DNA of 64,000 bases, from NCBI GenBank assembly GCA_026419785.1, contig JAODTK010003455.1, positions 186,001 through 250,000 on the forward strand, read 5' to 3'. Positions 23,701 through 38,700 of the stretch are shown piece after piece. The notes under the pieces were generated by a model. That model saw nothing but the letters and a program-made list of their open reading frames with translations, had not been told where the DNA came from and did not search any database. Source of the stretch: Sclerodactyla briareus (Eukaryota; Echinodermata; Holothuroidea; Dendrochirotida; Sclerodactylidae). Positions within the stretch are counted from its first letter, which is position 1, and the number at the start of each line of letters is the position of its first letter. The position numbers were made by a program, and so were the translations under genes.

Positions 23701-26700
23701 AAACTAAAGCTGAATTATACTACCGACCCCTGTTGGTCTATATCGATGGATTTAACTCGGGAAGTTGCCTTACGTACTGTAACGACATGTGAACGTGTAA
23801 TGGACTTGAATATGGTATCGGTATCGAATCGACTCGATTATGGAAAAAATAATCGGTACTCGGTAACATTCCCATATTGGCATAATCGTTCGAACACTAT
23901 TCAAGGTAGATACGCTGATACGGTTTCTGAATGGTAAGGGTGTTCGCGAGAATCCGCGGAGCAGTGTACAAATTCCCCCCATGCTACATCTGACCGCAAG
24001 AAAATACAAACTGGAAAAAGACTGGATACAACTACCGAGAAATGGGAGTGGCAATTCATTTCTATCTTGCGCGGCAGTAACTGCACGTTGGCTACCCCCT
24101 ATTCACCATTTCGGTTCGCGGCAGTGCTGAGTTCGACCTCTCCAACACTTTATAACAGCCCTGCACACCCAAAATGGATCGTTTTGTGGTTAAAAAATCC
24201 ACTACTGACTGCCGCAAATATACATGTTGAAAATGTTTGCAATGCATTTTTGAACACAAACAGTGTGTGCATTATTGATAGCTAACCAATCGCTGGCTTT
24301 AGCAATGCATTTGGGACCACTTTTCAGGTTTAGGCAATAGCACCTCCCGAAAATCCCAAAGTAGCAAACCCCGAATGGGATTGAGGGGTGCGATTTTTTT
24401 TTTAAATAGCACCCGAAATGAGAAAGGTCTTCCTACCCTGGTCTTTCCATGAGAGATTTGTTGGCACACGGTCTTGGTGCCACGTGTTCAATTTCTCCTT
24501 TCCTAGCTTTCTGTTTAGCAAGAACTTGGCACATTGCCTATTTTGATTCTGCTGTTGACAGCGATTCATAGTGACATTCAATAGATTTCAATGAAATACA
24601 TTAAAAATTGAAAATGACAAGAAAATGTGCCTCACACCACTCACTTTCTGAGTTTGCCCTCGACAATCAACTTGTCCCTTCGTAGGCTGGAGACCTTGTC
24701 GGAGGTCTCGTCGATCTGCTGAGTGACGGCGTCGCTACAGACCAGCTGGTTGATCAGGAAGCCCAGGATGGAGGCCTTGTCTGTCGCGTTCAGTGCCTGG
24801 AAGGGAACCCTGATCAGTGTCTCAGAAAAACAACTGTGGGGAATCAGTTGCAGCAACATCATTGAGAGTGTCCCGGCCATAACATGACACATATTTCTAA
24901 TGGTTATAATAATAATATTATTAAAGACCCTCATATTAAGTTCCATTCAGCCATTCTTTCATGTAATTCTTCTCAGCCACGAAGGATGTATGTATTGACT
25001 TACATAAAAAACTACAATTGAAAAAAAAAAATCAGTTGAAACAATAGTATTTGGTAAAAATTTGTAATTTTGTAAACCAGGTCCCTGTGGGGAAACATTA
25101 TTTGTTAGCAAAGCCGCTGACTTTTCTTCAAAATTCACGGACTGATCACCTTTTCCTCCAAAATAGAATGATTTGAGTGCTGTAATTTTGACTAAATGTC
25201 TTCTTGTAGATGAGGTATCGAAAGATGGCATTCATTTTCAATATCATTGATGACTCATTTTTCTCAAATATTCCAAAGGCCGAATGAAGCTTTTCACTGA
25301 ATGTGTTTTCATGTCGTATCAATGGACACCTCCAAATCCTACAGAAGAATGTCCGAGAGGTTAGCAGTACCGGATGTGAATCTCTTACTCATTTTCAAAT
25401 CTTGTTAACGGCCAGGACGGTAGTACCGCATCATCTCTCCACATTTTCTCCGCGGTGCCTAAGAATCTCATGCATCTTCTGGTTCAGGATAGACTTCATC
25501 TGTAATTCAAAAAAGAAAACCCGTGAGATGAAAACTGAAAATAACAACAAAATCCCAATACCACGCAATCGCAGATGCGGGAACAAAACACCTTTGTGGC
25601 TACCCTCTGTCCCACTTTATTAAGCCAGGGCCATTCGACCCATGGTTTCAACCTTATAGCAGTTTAAAAAACAAAAACATCTCTATAGCTATTAAGAGAC
25701 CAAGAATGCATTTCCCACTAATTAACATATCTCGAGGTGTATTTTTCTAAGCTTACCTCCTCATAAACTATTACCTACACACACACTAGTGGGTTCATGT
25801 TTAGGAATGGGTTTACGATGATGCCTCAATATGTGTTCTCCTTGTGTATCTAGGGTTGCCCACTACCATTGTCTAGTTCTGGGAAACACGATTGTTGCCT
25901 ATTATTGAGATACCATGTTTCAGCCTTATAAGGCTTTAATCAATCAGTGTGAAAGGCAGCTCTAGTTGACCTCCCGATGAACTGTTTGGCTTGACGCCTT
26001 TCTATGGTTCCTACCAACACTCAAGAGTTTACACCCTTAATAGAAATTCCACACAAAATCAATGAAGTCATTCGGAATCAAATTTTATGTATTTTTTTCT
26101 GTCTGATTTAGTTCAGAATGGATGCCCACCTTTGGTCCCTCATCAGGAAAACCGGGGTCTGCTAGGGCTAGGTTGAAGAGACGTAGGGTGAGGCGCATGA
26201 ATGCCTTCTCATGTTGTCTTTCGCCCAGTAGACCTCCCTGAAGCTCTGTGAGGGTGGGAAGGTCCTCATCAATATCTGCAAAAAAGATGAGGGGAACAAT
26301 TGAGATGGATATGGTGATAGGAGACCAACCTGCAATAGGAGGTTTGAAGAGGATCTGCAGTTGAATTATGTTCAGTGGCGGGAACAGTTCAAACTCAGGC
26401 ACTCGTACATAAACAGTTCACCATGCAGAACCTACCTCTATCTATTCAGGATAATGACTATAGCCCCCCCCCCCCTTCTCTTGTTGGTCTCCCAGGCAAG
26501 CAACCAGACATGAGCCCGATGTGTCCCACAAACTCCCAGTGAAGCTGCGCTGAACATATGGAACCAGGTCCCATGCTGATAGGACAATTCAAGCTGAAGA
26601 AGAGGACCAATGACACAGAAACTGTAGGGCAGGCACTCAGCACTATAGAGGACCAAGGACTCACCAAAGCCGAATGCTTCACCAAATTGTGAAGGAACTC

Positions 26701-29700
26701 CATCACCATGAGACAGTCAGCAAAGGCCTTCCCCGGTAGACGGAGACCCTTGATACGAGGCAGCTCGGGAAGAGCCTGCAATTAGAGAAGAGGAAATATT
26801 AAAAAAAAAAATACACGCTGAAGATGGCATCCTATTACAACCGGAGCATACCTCATAACATATATGTAAGGACTAGTCTGAGTTGGAAAAAATATGCAAA
26901 AGCAACTTTTAATAAGCTGTGAAACAACCTGTTGCAATTCCCCAACCCCCCTGTCCCTCTGCCCACCCCTTCAATATTTGTCAATGGCTCCTCACCAAAT
27001 ATCATATTGCTTCTAACATTTCATCCATGTCTCAGCAGAATTTGGCTTCCCCCCCCCCCCATCGTCTCTTCACTTGTAGCAGATCCTGAGGCCCTCACCA
27101 TAATATCCATGTCCTCAGCAGACTTTGCCCCCCCAGCTTCCACCCTCTCCCTATGCCGCCCCCCCACTCTTGACTCCAGACACTGCAGGTTCTGCAGCTG
27201 AGTTTTTGTCCTATCCCTAACATCGAGTAATCGCCCTTAACTCCAGGCACTGGTACTGCGGATGGGTTTTTTCCTAATCCTGACAATGATCAATAGCCTC
27301 GTCACTTGTAGCAGATTCTGTGGCTCTTACCATGACATCCATGTCCTCAGTAGAATATCCCTTCCTCCCCCTCACCTTCCACCCCGCTCCTTCTGCCTCC
27401 CCCCACCCTTGATTACGGGAGCTGGTACTGCAGCTGAGTTTTTGTCCTATCCCTAACATTGAGTAATCGCCTCATCACTCGTAGCAGATCCTGGAGCTCT
27501 TGCCATAACATCCTCTGTCGTCTGCAGAATTTTCCCTTCCTCCCCCTCACCTCCCACCCCCCTTTCCCACTGCCTCCAACCCCCCTTCTCCCACTGCCCC
27601 CCACCCCCTTCTCCCACTGCCCCCCACCCCCTTCTCCCACTGCCCCCCACCCCCTTCTCCCACTGCCCCCCCACCCTTAACTCCAGGCACTGGTACTGCA
27701 GATGGGTTTTATCCTATCCCTGCCACTGAACAATAGCCTCGTCACTTGTAGCAGATTCTGGGGCTCTTACCATGGCATCCATGTCCTCAGTAAAATAGCC
27801 TTCCTCCCCCTCACCTTCCACCCCACTCCTTCTCGGTCTGGCTGTTCTGGCCCCCCCCCCCTCCTCCCCGCCCTCGACTCCAGGCGCTGGTACTGCAGCT
27901 GAGTTTTTTCCCTATTTCTGACATTGATCAATCGCTCTTCGCTGTAGCAGATTCCGGGGCTCTTAACATGACATCCATGTCCTCAGCACGACTGTTGCAC
28001 TCCTCCCCCCACCCTTAACTAGCAGATACCCAGGCTCTTACCCTAGCATCCTGGCAGATCTTCATGTCCTCTACAGGTTTCTTCAGCTCCCTCGTTAGCT
28101 GTATCTCCATGTGCCTGTGCTGCATCCGTTTCTCCCTGTTTGATGTCACCCGCTCCCCTGTTTCTCCTGCCGGGCCCTGGTCCGCTCCTGGATTGGTCGG
28201 GGGAGGAACTGAATGACTATCAAAAAATGGAGCTCTACAATTGGTTGACTGGTGTTTGAGTGGGGTACATCACCGCCTACCCCTCAGCCTATTGTGGGAA
28301 GACCAGATGATGCTGTGATTATTTCTCAATGGATGATTTACTGGGTATTGGCACTGATCAATCGTCGAGGTTCTGGTTTAATAGGAGGAGTTCACAGTTT
28401 TTTTTTCCCCAATTACAAGAGACACTGGTTGCTTCCTTCAGCATACAAATTTATTCCTTTGCAACAGGAATTAGTCCTGAGACCACATTTTGAAGATGGA
28501 ACAGGTAGGGGGGGGGTGCACAAAATGGTTGGGGGAGGGTTGGGGCTTGCGAAATCTGAGTGCCTGACAATCTGCATCCGCTTTAAAACAAAATTAGTGA
28601 TGAACAGTGTAGTGTGGGGTGCAAAGCGAGTAATGGCTGTGGCCATGGTCCAAATGGAGGGGCTTCTTTGTGACATGCTTTGGTTTTCATATCATGGACC
28701 ACTATATTTGTGCATTGTACAGTATATCCAGTACAAAAAAATTGTGCTGGGTGGCGTGGCTCCAATTTTGCTTTAGTAATGGATCACCGTGGCTATGTAC
28801 CCTACATCCCTGGTGGGAGGGGGTATTCAAGAAAAGACTGAAGCCAGAACAACAAAGCAACAATGCATTCCTGTGAAACATCTAACAAGCACAGTGATGA
28901 CAATGAACCTCGACCTTGAAAGAAAACAAAGCAGTGAAATACACCCTCAGCTTTTTTGCGAGCTTCCAATGCCCTCACGAGGACCAGGTGCTGTTTCCGT
29001 CTTTCGCGTTCCTAGGAGCACAAAACACCTGCACCATTGTCAGACTTTCGAAATCAAAACGGATATAAAAGAAATGAAGAAGAGGGAGGGTGGCTGTGCA
29101 GGGGTGCTCAATTCATGACGGAGTAACACAACTCGATAAAAGCCATACAAAAGCAGAGATTGGCCGACAGAGAGGACTAGATCTTTTGTCAGCCGGGCTG
29201 CACGGTTGAGGAGGCAACATGGGTAAAACATGTGAACTCAAACTTATTGATTGCTAAACACAGAGAGAAAGAAACTGTGAACATAAAGGAATACAACATA
29301 ATTTTTTTAACTTTCAAAAAATTACCCTTGGGTTTATGTTGTGACTGCAAATTTTATTTGCATTTTGTCATTACCGTTCACTGGAAGGAGAGTGTTGAAT
29401 GAGTGTAAGCTGCATTGTTATGGCAATAGTTTAAATGACACTAATAACGGTTGTCAGTGAGACTGCAATGTGATGTTACTAATGCTGCTCTCCACTCCGT
29501 AAACACTGTGGACACCAGTAAGTGACACTGCCACACTGATTGCAGTTCACCGCCTACTGAAGATGCCACAAATTGAAGATGGAGTTTCTTAGGTTTATAG
29601 TAGTTTAACTCGAGAACTGTTAACCATTTTTGCTTCCAGATTTTCCCTGGATGGCAATAGCATTCCATTAGTTCCCATACACATATTCAGCAGCAAGACA

Positions 29701-32700
29701 GGATATGCACAGGAGTTTTATCCATCATAAAAGCAAGATTGGTGAGAACTGTCGATGAATACAACTCTTGCAATTTCACTATCAGAGTGTCAGCTAGTAA
29801 TAAGTTTTCTGTGAGTCCTGATCAGCCTGGTTCAGGCTCCAAGAAGGTCCTATCAACCTCCTAAGTTCATAATCATTTATATCAGATTCATTTGGGACGA
29901 GGACATCAAATATTGTCTCTTTGTAACAAGCAGTGCCTCGAGAGGGACAAACTGCTGTAAAGGGTCAAAAGCTATTTGATATCATTAATCCAGTGATTTG
30001 GTACCTATGGACAAAAGGCAAAGCTCAGCTAATGCTCCATAGAGTTTAGAGTTAAGGTGCTATTCAAGTCAAAGCGCAGACATGAAGTTCCATGAGCCTT
30101 ATTTCATGTCCTCTATCCCAGCCACGAAGAGATACCCATCTGTAGTAATCGGAGTGTATTGACCAATATGAAAACTGCAATTGAATTTTTTTTGTGAAAC
30201 GATGTATTAGGTCGAAGTCTAATTTCCTGGAATAGGTCCTTGTAGTGAAACAAATATTTGTTTACAGATGGCTGGCAGCTTCTCAAAAATAGAGGGATAG
30301 AGACATATAAGCGCAACTACCTGGTGTTTCAGGAACACGGCCTGCTGTCTTCTATTTTCTCTCTCTCGCCTGAAAAGAATAAACAAAATGCAACATACAT
30401 AGAAAGAACAATAACTCGCTGTTCTATGTTTGCAGTGGGACATGAGATTATGAAAATGGTCTGGTGGATTTTTGCAGGAGGAACTTTTCCTTCCAGATGG
30501 CCTTGAACTTTTTCAGGACATGTGGGAGATGATCACACCCAATTTTCTGGAATGGGGCAAAGTGTTTTCAAGTCAATATTGGTTTTCATTAGACAAAGTG
30601 AGAGGGGCTGAGAGTTGGGGGCTAAGAAATGTGTGCCACCATATCAAGATATATTGAAAGTGGGAAAATATGGTCCCAGAAAATGTTTTTCTTAAGAATG
30701 TCATGTGATTTGAAATAACGACCATGATTAGCCCTTGCCCACGATTTATGGGCACTGCTAACTTCTATCACTCCTCAAATTTCCACGAATATAATTAAGT
30801 AATATTGATGTTAAAAAAGTGGTTGTCATTCTGGTGTGATAAATGAGAGATCAACAGGAAGAATAATATAATGTTATGAACCATGTGCATGGGGAAGTAG
30901 CCTGTCGAGGATGTACACCAAAGCCAAATGTCCTGAACAATCAATTGAATAATTTGATTTCTCCCAAATGTAAGGGATGCGAGTATGAAACAAGATTTGT
31001 TCCCCCCAGATGAGCCCCCTGGTTGATGGAACAGGTAGTAGGATCAGGGGGATGGAGGTACCTTACCTTACCCGAATGACAGCACTCTGGTCTTCAAAGT
31101 ACGCTAAATTGGTTTGCCTGTCTCTCTATGTATAACACCATGTTGTCTTTTTTCTTAAAATTTTCAATTTCAAGTGAGTCTATATTAAGATATTTTAGAC
31201 CAGGCTCCCAACTAGTTTCGTGAAAGTGCACCTACGATGTTTACTATGTAGGCGGAGCGCCACCATTTTCGTCTGAATGTCAGAATGCAGGAAACCGTGT
31301 TTCCCACGCCTTGAAGGCTTTGAAGCAGTACGCAGTGTCTCTAAAATTGGACCAGAATCAGAAGGTCATTTCGAGAAAACGTTCTGGAGGAACCCTATCG
31401 TGTATGATCTTTTCACAGACTATCCGGTTAGGCACTTCCGCTGCCTAAATGCATCAACAATGCTCTTATTTCAACAGCATTCAGATATGAATTGGGCCCA
31501 TATATAGGTCTTTGGAATAGTTCTGATGTTGGGGGGGGGGGGGGGGATCAAGCAGACGACTCGCCCACGGTTTGAGTCTCGAAAACGTTTAGGGCAACCG
31601 GCTGGCCCTGTCGCAGGAACCATGAAGTGTACATATGAATGTCAGCGAACCCATGCATCATGTGGAATTCGTCACCGTTTGAATGTTCACGGTTCAACAT
31701 TACACTCACTTTTGGTGATTTTCCTGCAAAATTATGTGAAAGTTCGTGCAATGTCAATACAATAAATACAAGAAATATCAAGATTAATGACATGGAATAA
31801 AATATATTTTGCCCACCTACTTCAATGGCTAAGGTTGGCACTTCTTGTTCATGGCGATTTTGGTGTGTACGATGCAGTTGTCATGTGCACATATGTTTGA
31901 AGGGGCACAATTAATGGGTTTCGCAGATTTACAGCTTGGGTTGTCTGCTTTGGTTTAGTCTGTTATTGGAACATTTCGAAAAGATATTTTCAATGTCCAA
32001 CACGTTTCTGTATTGCATCTTATTTCAAATCGTTTCTGCCAGTCCGTCGCGCGCCATTTGTAATGCCTCAAAGCGCACACACGTGCGCACGCCGCCAGTT
32101 GAGAAGGCATGTTGCGACTGTTCCGTGCAGTTCTCCCTGTCCCTTTCAGTTCAATGGGTGTATGGGAATATATTCACTTTTCCGATTACATGACGTCAGG
32201 CACTATCGAAGTATTTATGCAAAATATAATGCAATTCCTATTTGTTCTTCTACAAGTACACAGTGATGGGATTGTATTGTACGGATTACGAGTTTATATA
32301 GAATCTCAAAAATTCCATTCACAATATACGCTGAAAACATGTATAGGGGAAATTTGGAGGTGGATGGAAATGAAAGTTCATTACTAATTTTAGAGCATAA
32401 TATTGAGTATATTATATATACATAATGCAGAATATCTGACAATTTTGATAATAATTTGGGAAAGATTATACTTTGGTGGAGATTACCAACAGACAGCAGC
32501 AAGAAAAACATTGTGGAGGAAGGACACGGGGGAGTGGGGGGTGGGGGGGGGAGGGGGCTAGATACTCCACAGATACTTGCAGCAATAGGGGGAGGGGGTG
32601 GTTTGGACGAGGGTTAAGGTGAGCACTGTGTGGACACCAACTGAAAAGTTTACAAGCAGAACGCATGTTCAGTCTCCCACGCGGAAAGTGTTTACACCAT

Positions 32701-35700
32701 TCAAAATTTTTTCAACTGCATCCTAACGCCAAAAAATGTATTCCCACATTGGATGTAAACCTGGATACTATATCCGTAAAGAAGATTGCGATAGGACAAT
32801 TCCATTTTTCCAAGGTTGTCGCTTATGGCAAATCCCTCCAGTTTTTCAGGGATTTCATGATTAGAGTAATAATTTTTACCTATTTTTTCCAGCAATTACT
32901 GGTTAAAATTTTGGGTTCCACTAACTGGAACTCCAGAATAGGACATAGAGCGGGGACAAAAAGTGAATGACACGTAAAGTTGTCTAGTGTTAAACAGGAT
33001 TAAATTTTTCCTTTTTGTTTGCTTCTTTCGACCAGACTGGAAGGGGGGGCACAAATTTTCTCTCAATTATTCATGCGGTGCTGTCGAGTGTGAGAAGATA
33101 GGGCTATATACGGATGTATGGAATGGGTTGACTTGATGACTTTTACACAAAAATTGCAAATTTCTCTGGTGGGACCATAAATGTTTCATCATGCAAGCGA
33201 ATACAGAATCACAACTGAGACATAACACACACTCCTAATATCAGCGACATTAGTATGTATACACCCCTCCCAGTGACAGTCAACAAGCACAAATCTTTCT
33301 TTTGCCTTATGCCCTTGTGCAAGGGAGTTGCCTTACATTATGGAGGAGTCATGGTTCATGGAGATTGCTGGGTGGTTTTATCAGAGGAAGGGAGAGGATT
33401 GCATTTTATTGCACTTATCTCAAGGGTAAAAGATTTTGGGAATATAGCACAATTTTCGAAGAACACACAGTGGGACTGGGCGCACTTCGACATTACCAAT
33501 AAATAGCATAATTCATCTTTACAGGGGAGGTAGCACCAGCAACGACTTTTGTAAGAACAGAGAAAAAAAAAAACGAGCATTTTTTTTTTGCCAACAAAGC
33601 CCCCATGGGCTAATGACAAGGAGGAAATATCTGTACAAAAAATATAACATGCAGGCAACTTTGAGGTTTAATAGTAAGTAAACTCACCAATCTGTTTTTT
33701 TGATCATGAGAAAAAAAAGAGAAGGGGAAGAGAGGAGAAAAAGAGGTGTTGGAGGATGGAGAAATCGAGGGATTTATGCGTATATTATAAGGTACCAAAC
33801 AGGAGTTACACAATCCCCCCCCCCCTTTTGTAAGGGAAACTCCCAATTCACACTTTTTCCAAAAAAAGGAAAGCCAAATTAATACAGCCATATAGTTTGC
33901 GAGTGATACCAACAATCTTCCGTTAGTTTTCTTATCAGCATTCAACTGGAGCAAAAGCAAAGGGGATAAGGCAAGGAAGGAAAAAGAAGATTCGACCCCA
34001 TAATTGTTGCAGGTTTCCCGAATGAAAAGGCATTACTGAATTGTGACGAAAGTCTTCAATGCTACACTAATACTAAGATTTACTTACATGAGCTTCTAAA
34101 GTAATACGATAGTTAATTGGTTTCTGATATTTCATAGAGGTGCAGGCTATACTAAACATTTATCCACCTAGCACGGCCGAGAGGAAATTTTGACATTGTT
34201 TTAAGCCAAATACAGACACACCTCTTTGCTTAAAACTATATGTACAAAGAATAACGGGACAGAAGTTACAAGATAAATGGACAGAATTTGGGGAACGCTT
34301 CTAATTTGGAATCTGAGCGGTTGAATTGTTGAAAGCAATGTGATATGATAGCTATGGCTGGTGATGATCCAGTGGCAATCTCTGTAGTGTTCCCCTAACA
34401 ACCTATTTATTATGTATCCGTCCTCACCCCGAAGAGCAATTGAAATAGAACAGTGGCTCAACCAACAAATAATTGAATTCGCCAAAATCATCTGGCATTT
34501 TTCTTCACTTTTCTAAGCGCACATCACGATACTGAAATTGGCTCAAGTATGTAGCATTCAACCTTTGTGCCGTTCTGATCAGTTTCGAGATGAGGGATGA
34601 TAAAGTTAGCTCTATGAGGCAACTGTGTCCGATTCTGGGCTCAATCAACCAGCACTCCCAGGCTTCGGATCCAATCAGTACAGGGGGAATGTGAAATGCA
34701 TTGATAAGAAGACAACAGTCAGACTGGGGCACTACAGACAGAAGAGGCCAAATGCAGTGATTAGGTTGGTATACATTTGTTTCTTTGTTGTGAAGGGACA
34801 TTTGTGATAATTTTGTGAATCCCCTGGGACTGGAACTCTGGTTGTAGAGTGTGTCTCTGGAGCAGCCCCCCCCCCAAAAAGTTGTGAATGCTGTGTGTGC
34901 CATAAGGCAAATTTTCCACTTTGGACTATTTCCAACTCTTTTTGAAGAATTCTCATTTTGCAAGATAAAAGGTATAAACAAGCTTGTTGGAATGAAAAAC
35001 CACGCTAACGCTAAAGCCATGAATGAAATTGATGATGAAAACCGCGAAATTCTACAAAATTAAGGACAGAGCTGAATGAAAATCATCTTAATCTCCATCA
35101 AGTGCAGGGCATAAAAGTTTGCAAGAGCTGTGTGAGAGCTGCAAGATCGAACAGAGAAAAGTGGCGAAATGAGAGGGGGAGTTTAGTGAAATCCAGCAAA
35201 ACCCTGGCAATGCTGCAGTGTCAGAACTGATAGTTGTCAAGTATGTCCATCAACGCACCTTAGCCTTTTGGACACTTTCAATGATTTTCTGTGCGGCCAT
35301 GAGGTCCTGCGTTTCGTGTTCTGGACGAGCAAAGAGACAGTCCAAGGAATTTGTTTCAGAGAACTGACCAGTTCGCTCCATCGCAATGGATTGATCATCT
35401 GAAATACCCATGTGTGAGATGGATGGACAGCATTTAGCTTATGAAATAGGGCAATTTTTGGCACTCAATTAAAAAATGCTCTGGGATTAATTCATAAGGC
35501 ATTATGAATAGCATTGTCCATGCACCACACAAACACAGGTGCCAGACCCGATCAATCACCTATTTTGGCCCCGAACGTGAATGATCATTCATAACGTTGG
35601 GACAATCATGCAGAAAGAGAAAGAAAGAAATTACCACGCAAAGGCCTAATAGAGAAATGTTCATTGTATATACGCATGCATGACAAAGTCAAATTCTTGG

Positions 35701-38700
35701 AAGCAAACTCGAACATTATTGAATGGACAGTTAATGGGCCAGGGGTAAAATTGTACAGTTTTATCACCAAAATTGGGTGGGGCCCCGTTGAAATGGCTTG
35801 AAAAGAAGAGCCATCCCTGTTCTGAACCAGTGATACCCACATATTTTGATATGAAGTGGGTTGCTTTCTGTCTAGTGTGCCTCACAAAAGCTATTATTTT
35901 GCATTCAGGTTTTTCCCCAGAGCAGGCTACGAACTTGCAGTGCCAATGGCAGATACTACGTGAGGGAAGTTCAACTGCAGGCAGGGTATAAATAGGGCAA
36001 CAAACATGTGTGAAACTCCGGACGTGGACGGCCAAGGTTATGGAGAAAACAAATGTGCAGAACACATTCTCAAATCAGAAAACATTGTTATTACTCCATG
36101 GGGGAATTGCAAAGTGGACTTAATATCCCACCTGTAATGTGTTCAATTCCCTAGCATTCGTTTGATTTTAAGGATCCCACAATTATTTACACAACTTTCT
36201 GATATAAAACTGTTTTTTTTTCTTCAATCACGGGACACTTATGTTGTTTTTCTTCCCCTTACCTTTGCAGTGTGAAACGTACCACAGCTGCTCACATTCT
36301 CAAAGTACAACCAGGTTGGATGATTGTTATGAAGGGCTGCACTAGGAACCAGCATCACAATATCATCAAAGTTTCGCTTCAGTTATCTGTGTGCCATGAA
36401 TTCAGACCGGTTTGTATGAGCTATACTGTGATGAGGATGGGCACCAAGGGGTGAGGATTTGGAAGAAACATGTTAGACAATGTTACGTTACACTACCAGG
36501 TATTGCTGGGTTCGGACTTCACGCTCGACACGGAGCTGTTCCATCCTCGCGGCACGCTCCTGCTCTCGGAGTAGCTTGCGACGTTCCTTCTCCCGCTGTT
36601 TCGCCCCGGCCATAATGAGAGCTGTGGGATCGAGGAGGGCAAACCTGGACAAGTCAGTCAAAATGTTGGCAAATCGACAACTCTGGTCTTGCCATATCCA
36701 AGATTCATATCGGGAAACTTTCAAAGGAGATTTGTGAAAGCTCATTTCGTCCGTAGTTGTCGAAGCTGCCTAAGTTTAATGTCGTTCCACATCGAGTTGA
36801 ATCCTGCAAAATTTGCCTTGTAGTACAGATATGTTAAATGACAAAACTGAAGTTGCATAAAACAGCCAGAATTGCACTAATTTTACTGATGATTCTGGCT
36901 TCAAGAATGACCCCGAGTACATAGTACCCAGCCCCAAGGAATGTAACCACTTCATCAGCATTGCAAAATTGTTACGAAAATACAACAAAACAACAACACT
37001 ATTTTCTGCAATTACAGGCTAAATAGACCACAAATATTCACACCAATCGTTCATAACTAGTATTTGAACAGAATGAATAGGAAATGGACAATATCTCTTT
37101 ACCATAGATTTGGAATAAATCAAGGTGACCCACCATTACCTTGGCGCCGTCTCTGTTCCCGAGCCAGCTCCAACTCCTGCTGACGCTCCATCTTACGCCT
37201 GCGTTTGGACCTCGCAGTCAGGCGGCCGGGCAAGCTCTGAGAGAACAGGGCAAAAGGATTGTGCAAATATGTTACACACACAGGGACATGTTTGATGAAG
37301 TAGTAACAACTTGTGTGGGCAGGAAAATAACAGGAGTAGCGTACATTCACTTGGGGCTGATAGAAATAGCAACTAGCCAACTTTAACTTTAGTCATGGAT
37401 TGGGTGGCAGCCGCCCAGATTTGTCCAGTTTTCTGGTCCACCAGACTCCCACCCTGCTGTTAAAGTCTCTTGCGGGGTAACGTGGAGTCAGTGGCCTGCG
37501 GGCCAGTGCCTGGCTATTCTCTCTTCTCCGCCAACCTTGTTCCACGGGGGTTCGGCTTCCTCCAGTCAACATCTCCTCCAACTCCCTCCTCCGAAATCTT
37601 CTCAAACACGACACCCTGATGGGGAGAAAATGAGGATTGAGATGAGGGACTTCGGCTACAACCTCTCTTACTTATTAGCTCTATGATATTACGAAGCAGA
37701 GCGAAAATCGGTTCAAATTAAACTCAAAGGTCATAAGGTATACTTATACTGACCGCTTGGCACGTTTGGTGTGCAAAACATTTCTACATATCCAACCAAC
37801 AAAAAAAACTTTACCGATTTCTCCCATACTCATGAACCACAACATCCAAAAAGATGGGTTGAATTGTTGTGCTCTCAAAAGAGTGGTGACGGGTTGGAAA
37901 AATACGTTCGTAATGCAGAAGCCAGGGAAGAATCTCCCTAGATCCCGAGGCTGTTGAGCTGTGAGAATGCACGCTTTCAATCGTTAAAAGGCTTATATTC
38001 ACCAATTCTCCGTCCTGCTTGGGCACAAGGAATTCCCCGACCCTCATCTTGACGCTGAAGCTGAAGGCCCCTCCCAACGTCCTGATGGCCCGCATCCTAG
38101 AGATAGCGCATCACCTCTGGGTAGGTGCGGAGCTTCTTGCCGCAGGGGGCATAGTAGATGACGTCCCCCTTGACCCGGTCCCCTGGCCCCAAGCTGTCGG
38201 ACGATGATCTGTCGCTTCCAGCCCAGGTGGAGGGGCTGCCGTACAGCCAGCTCGTCCGTCACATGGAGACGATTTCTTGACCGCTGCAGCGAGGAAGAGT
38301 ATTAGGAGGGTTATACAATTTGTTGCTGACTGGGAGAAACTCATCATGAGGACCAGTTCGATCGATTTATGCCCAAAAAAAAACTATTCAAGCTTGAAAC
38401 CTGTTAAAACCATCACCACTTCTTGGGTCTGTCTGTCCAAGTGATCATGGAAAACAGTTTGCCAATAAAAAGAAGATATGACAGATTTCCACAGCTTCAG
38501 AGAACATGGGATGGAACAGACTAAAAGGCATATCATCTGAACACTTATCACTAGTGTTTATGTCAGAGTTGGGTCAGAATTCTGTGAAAAGTAAGTCTGG
38601 TATGTTGGCAAGGAAAAGGCTCAGTAAAGGTCTGCCCTTCGCTCTCACACTCATTTCTGATGAAAGCAAGCTTTGAGGGCATAGACCTGGGGGTTAATAG

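Noticed and set aside
27413-27680. Gly/Trp/Glu-rich or Pro-rich repeat ORFs on both strands
   Set aside because: They are translations of the 23-bp CT-rich tandem filler inside the exon 14-derived array.
28252-28776. 174-codon plus-strand ORF considered as a nested gene
   Set aside because: It lies in a BAZ2 intron opposite the coding strand, contains a G run, and has no recognisable domain.
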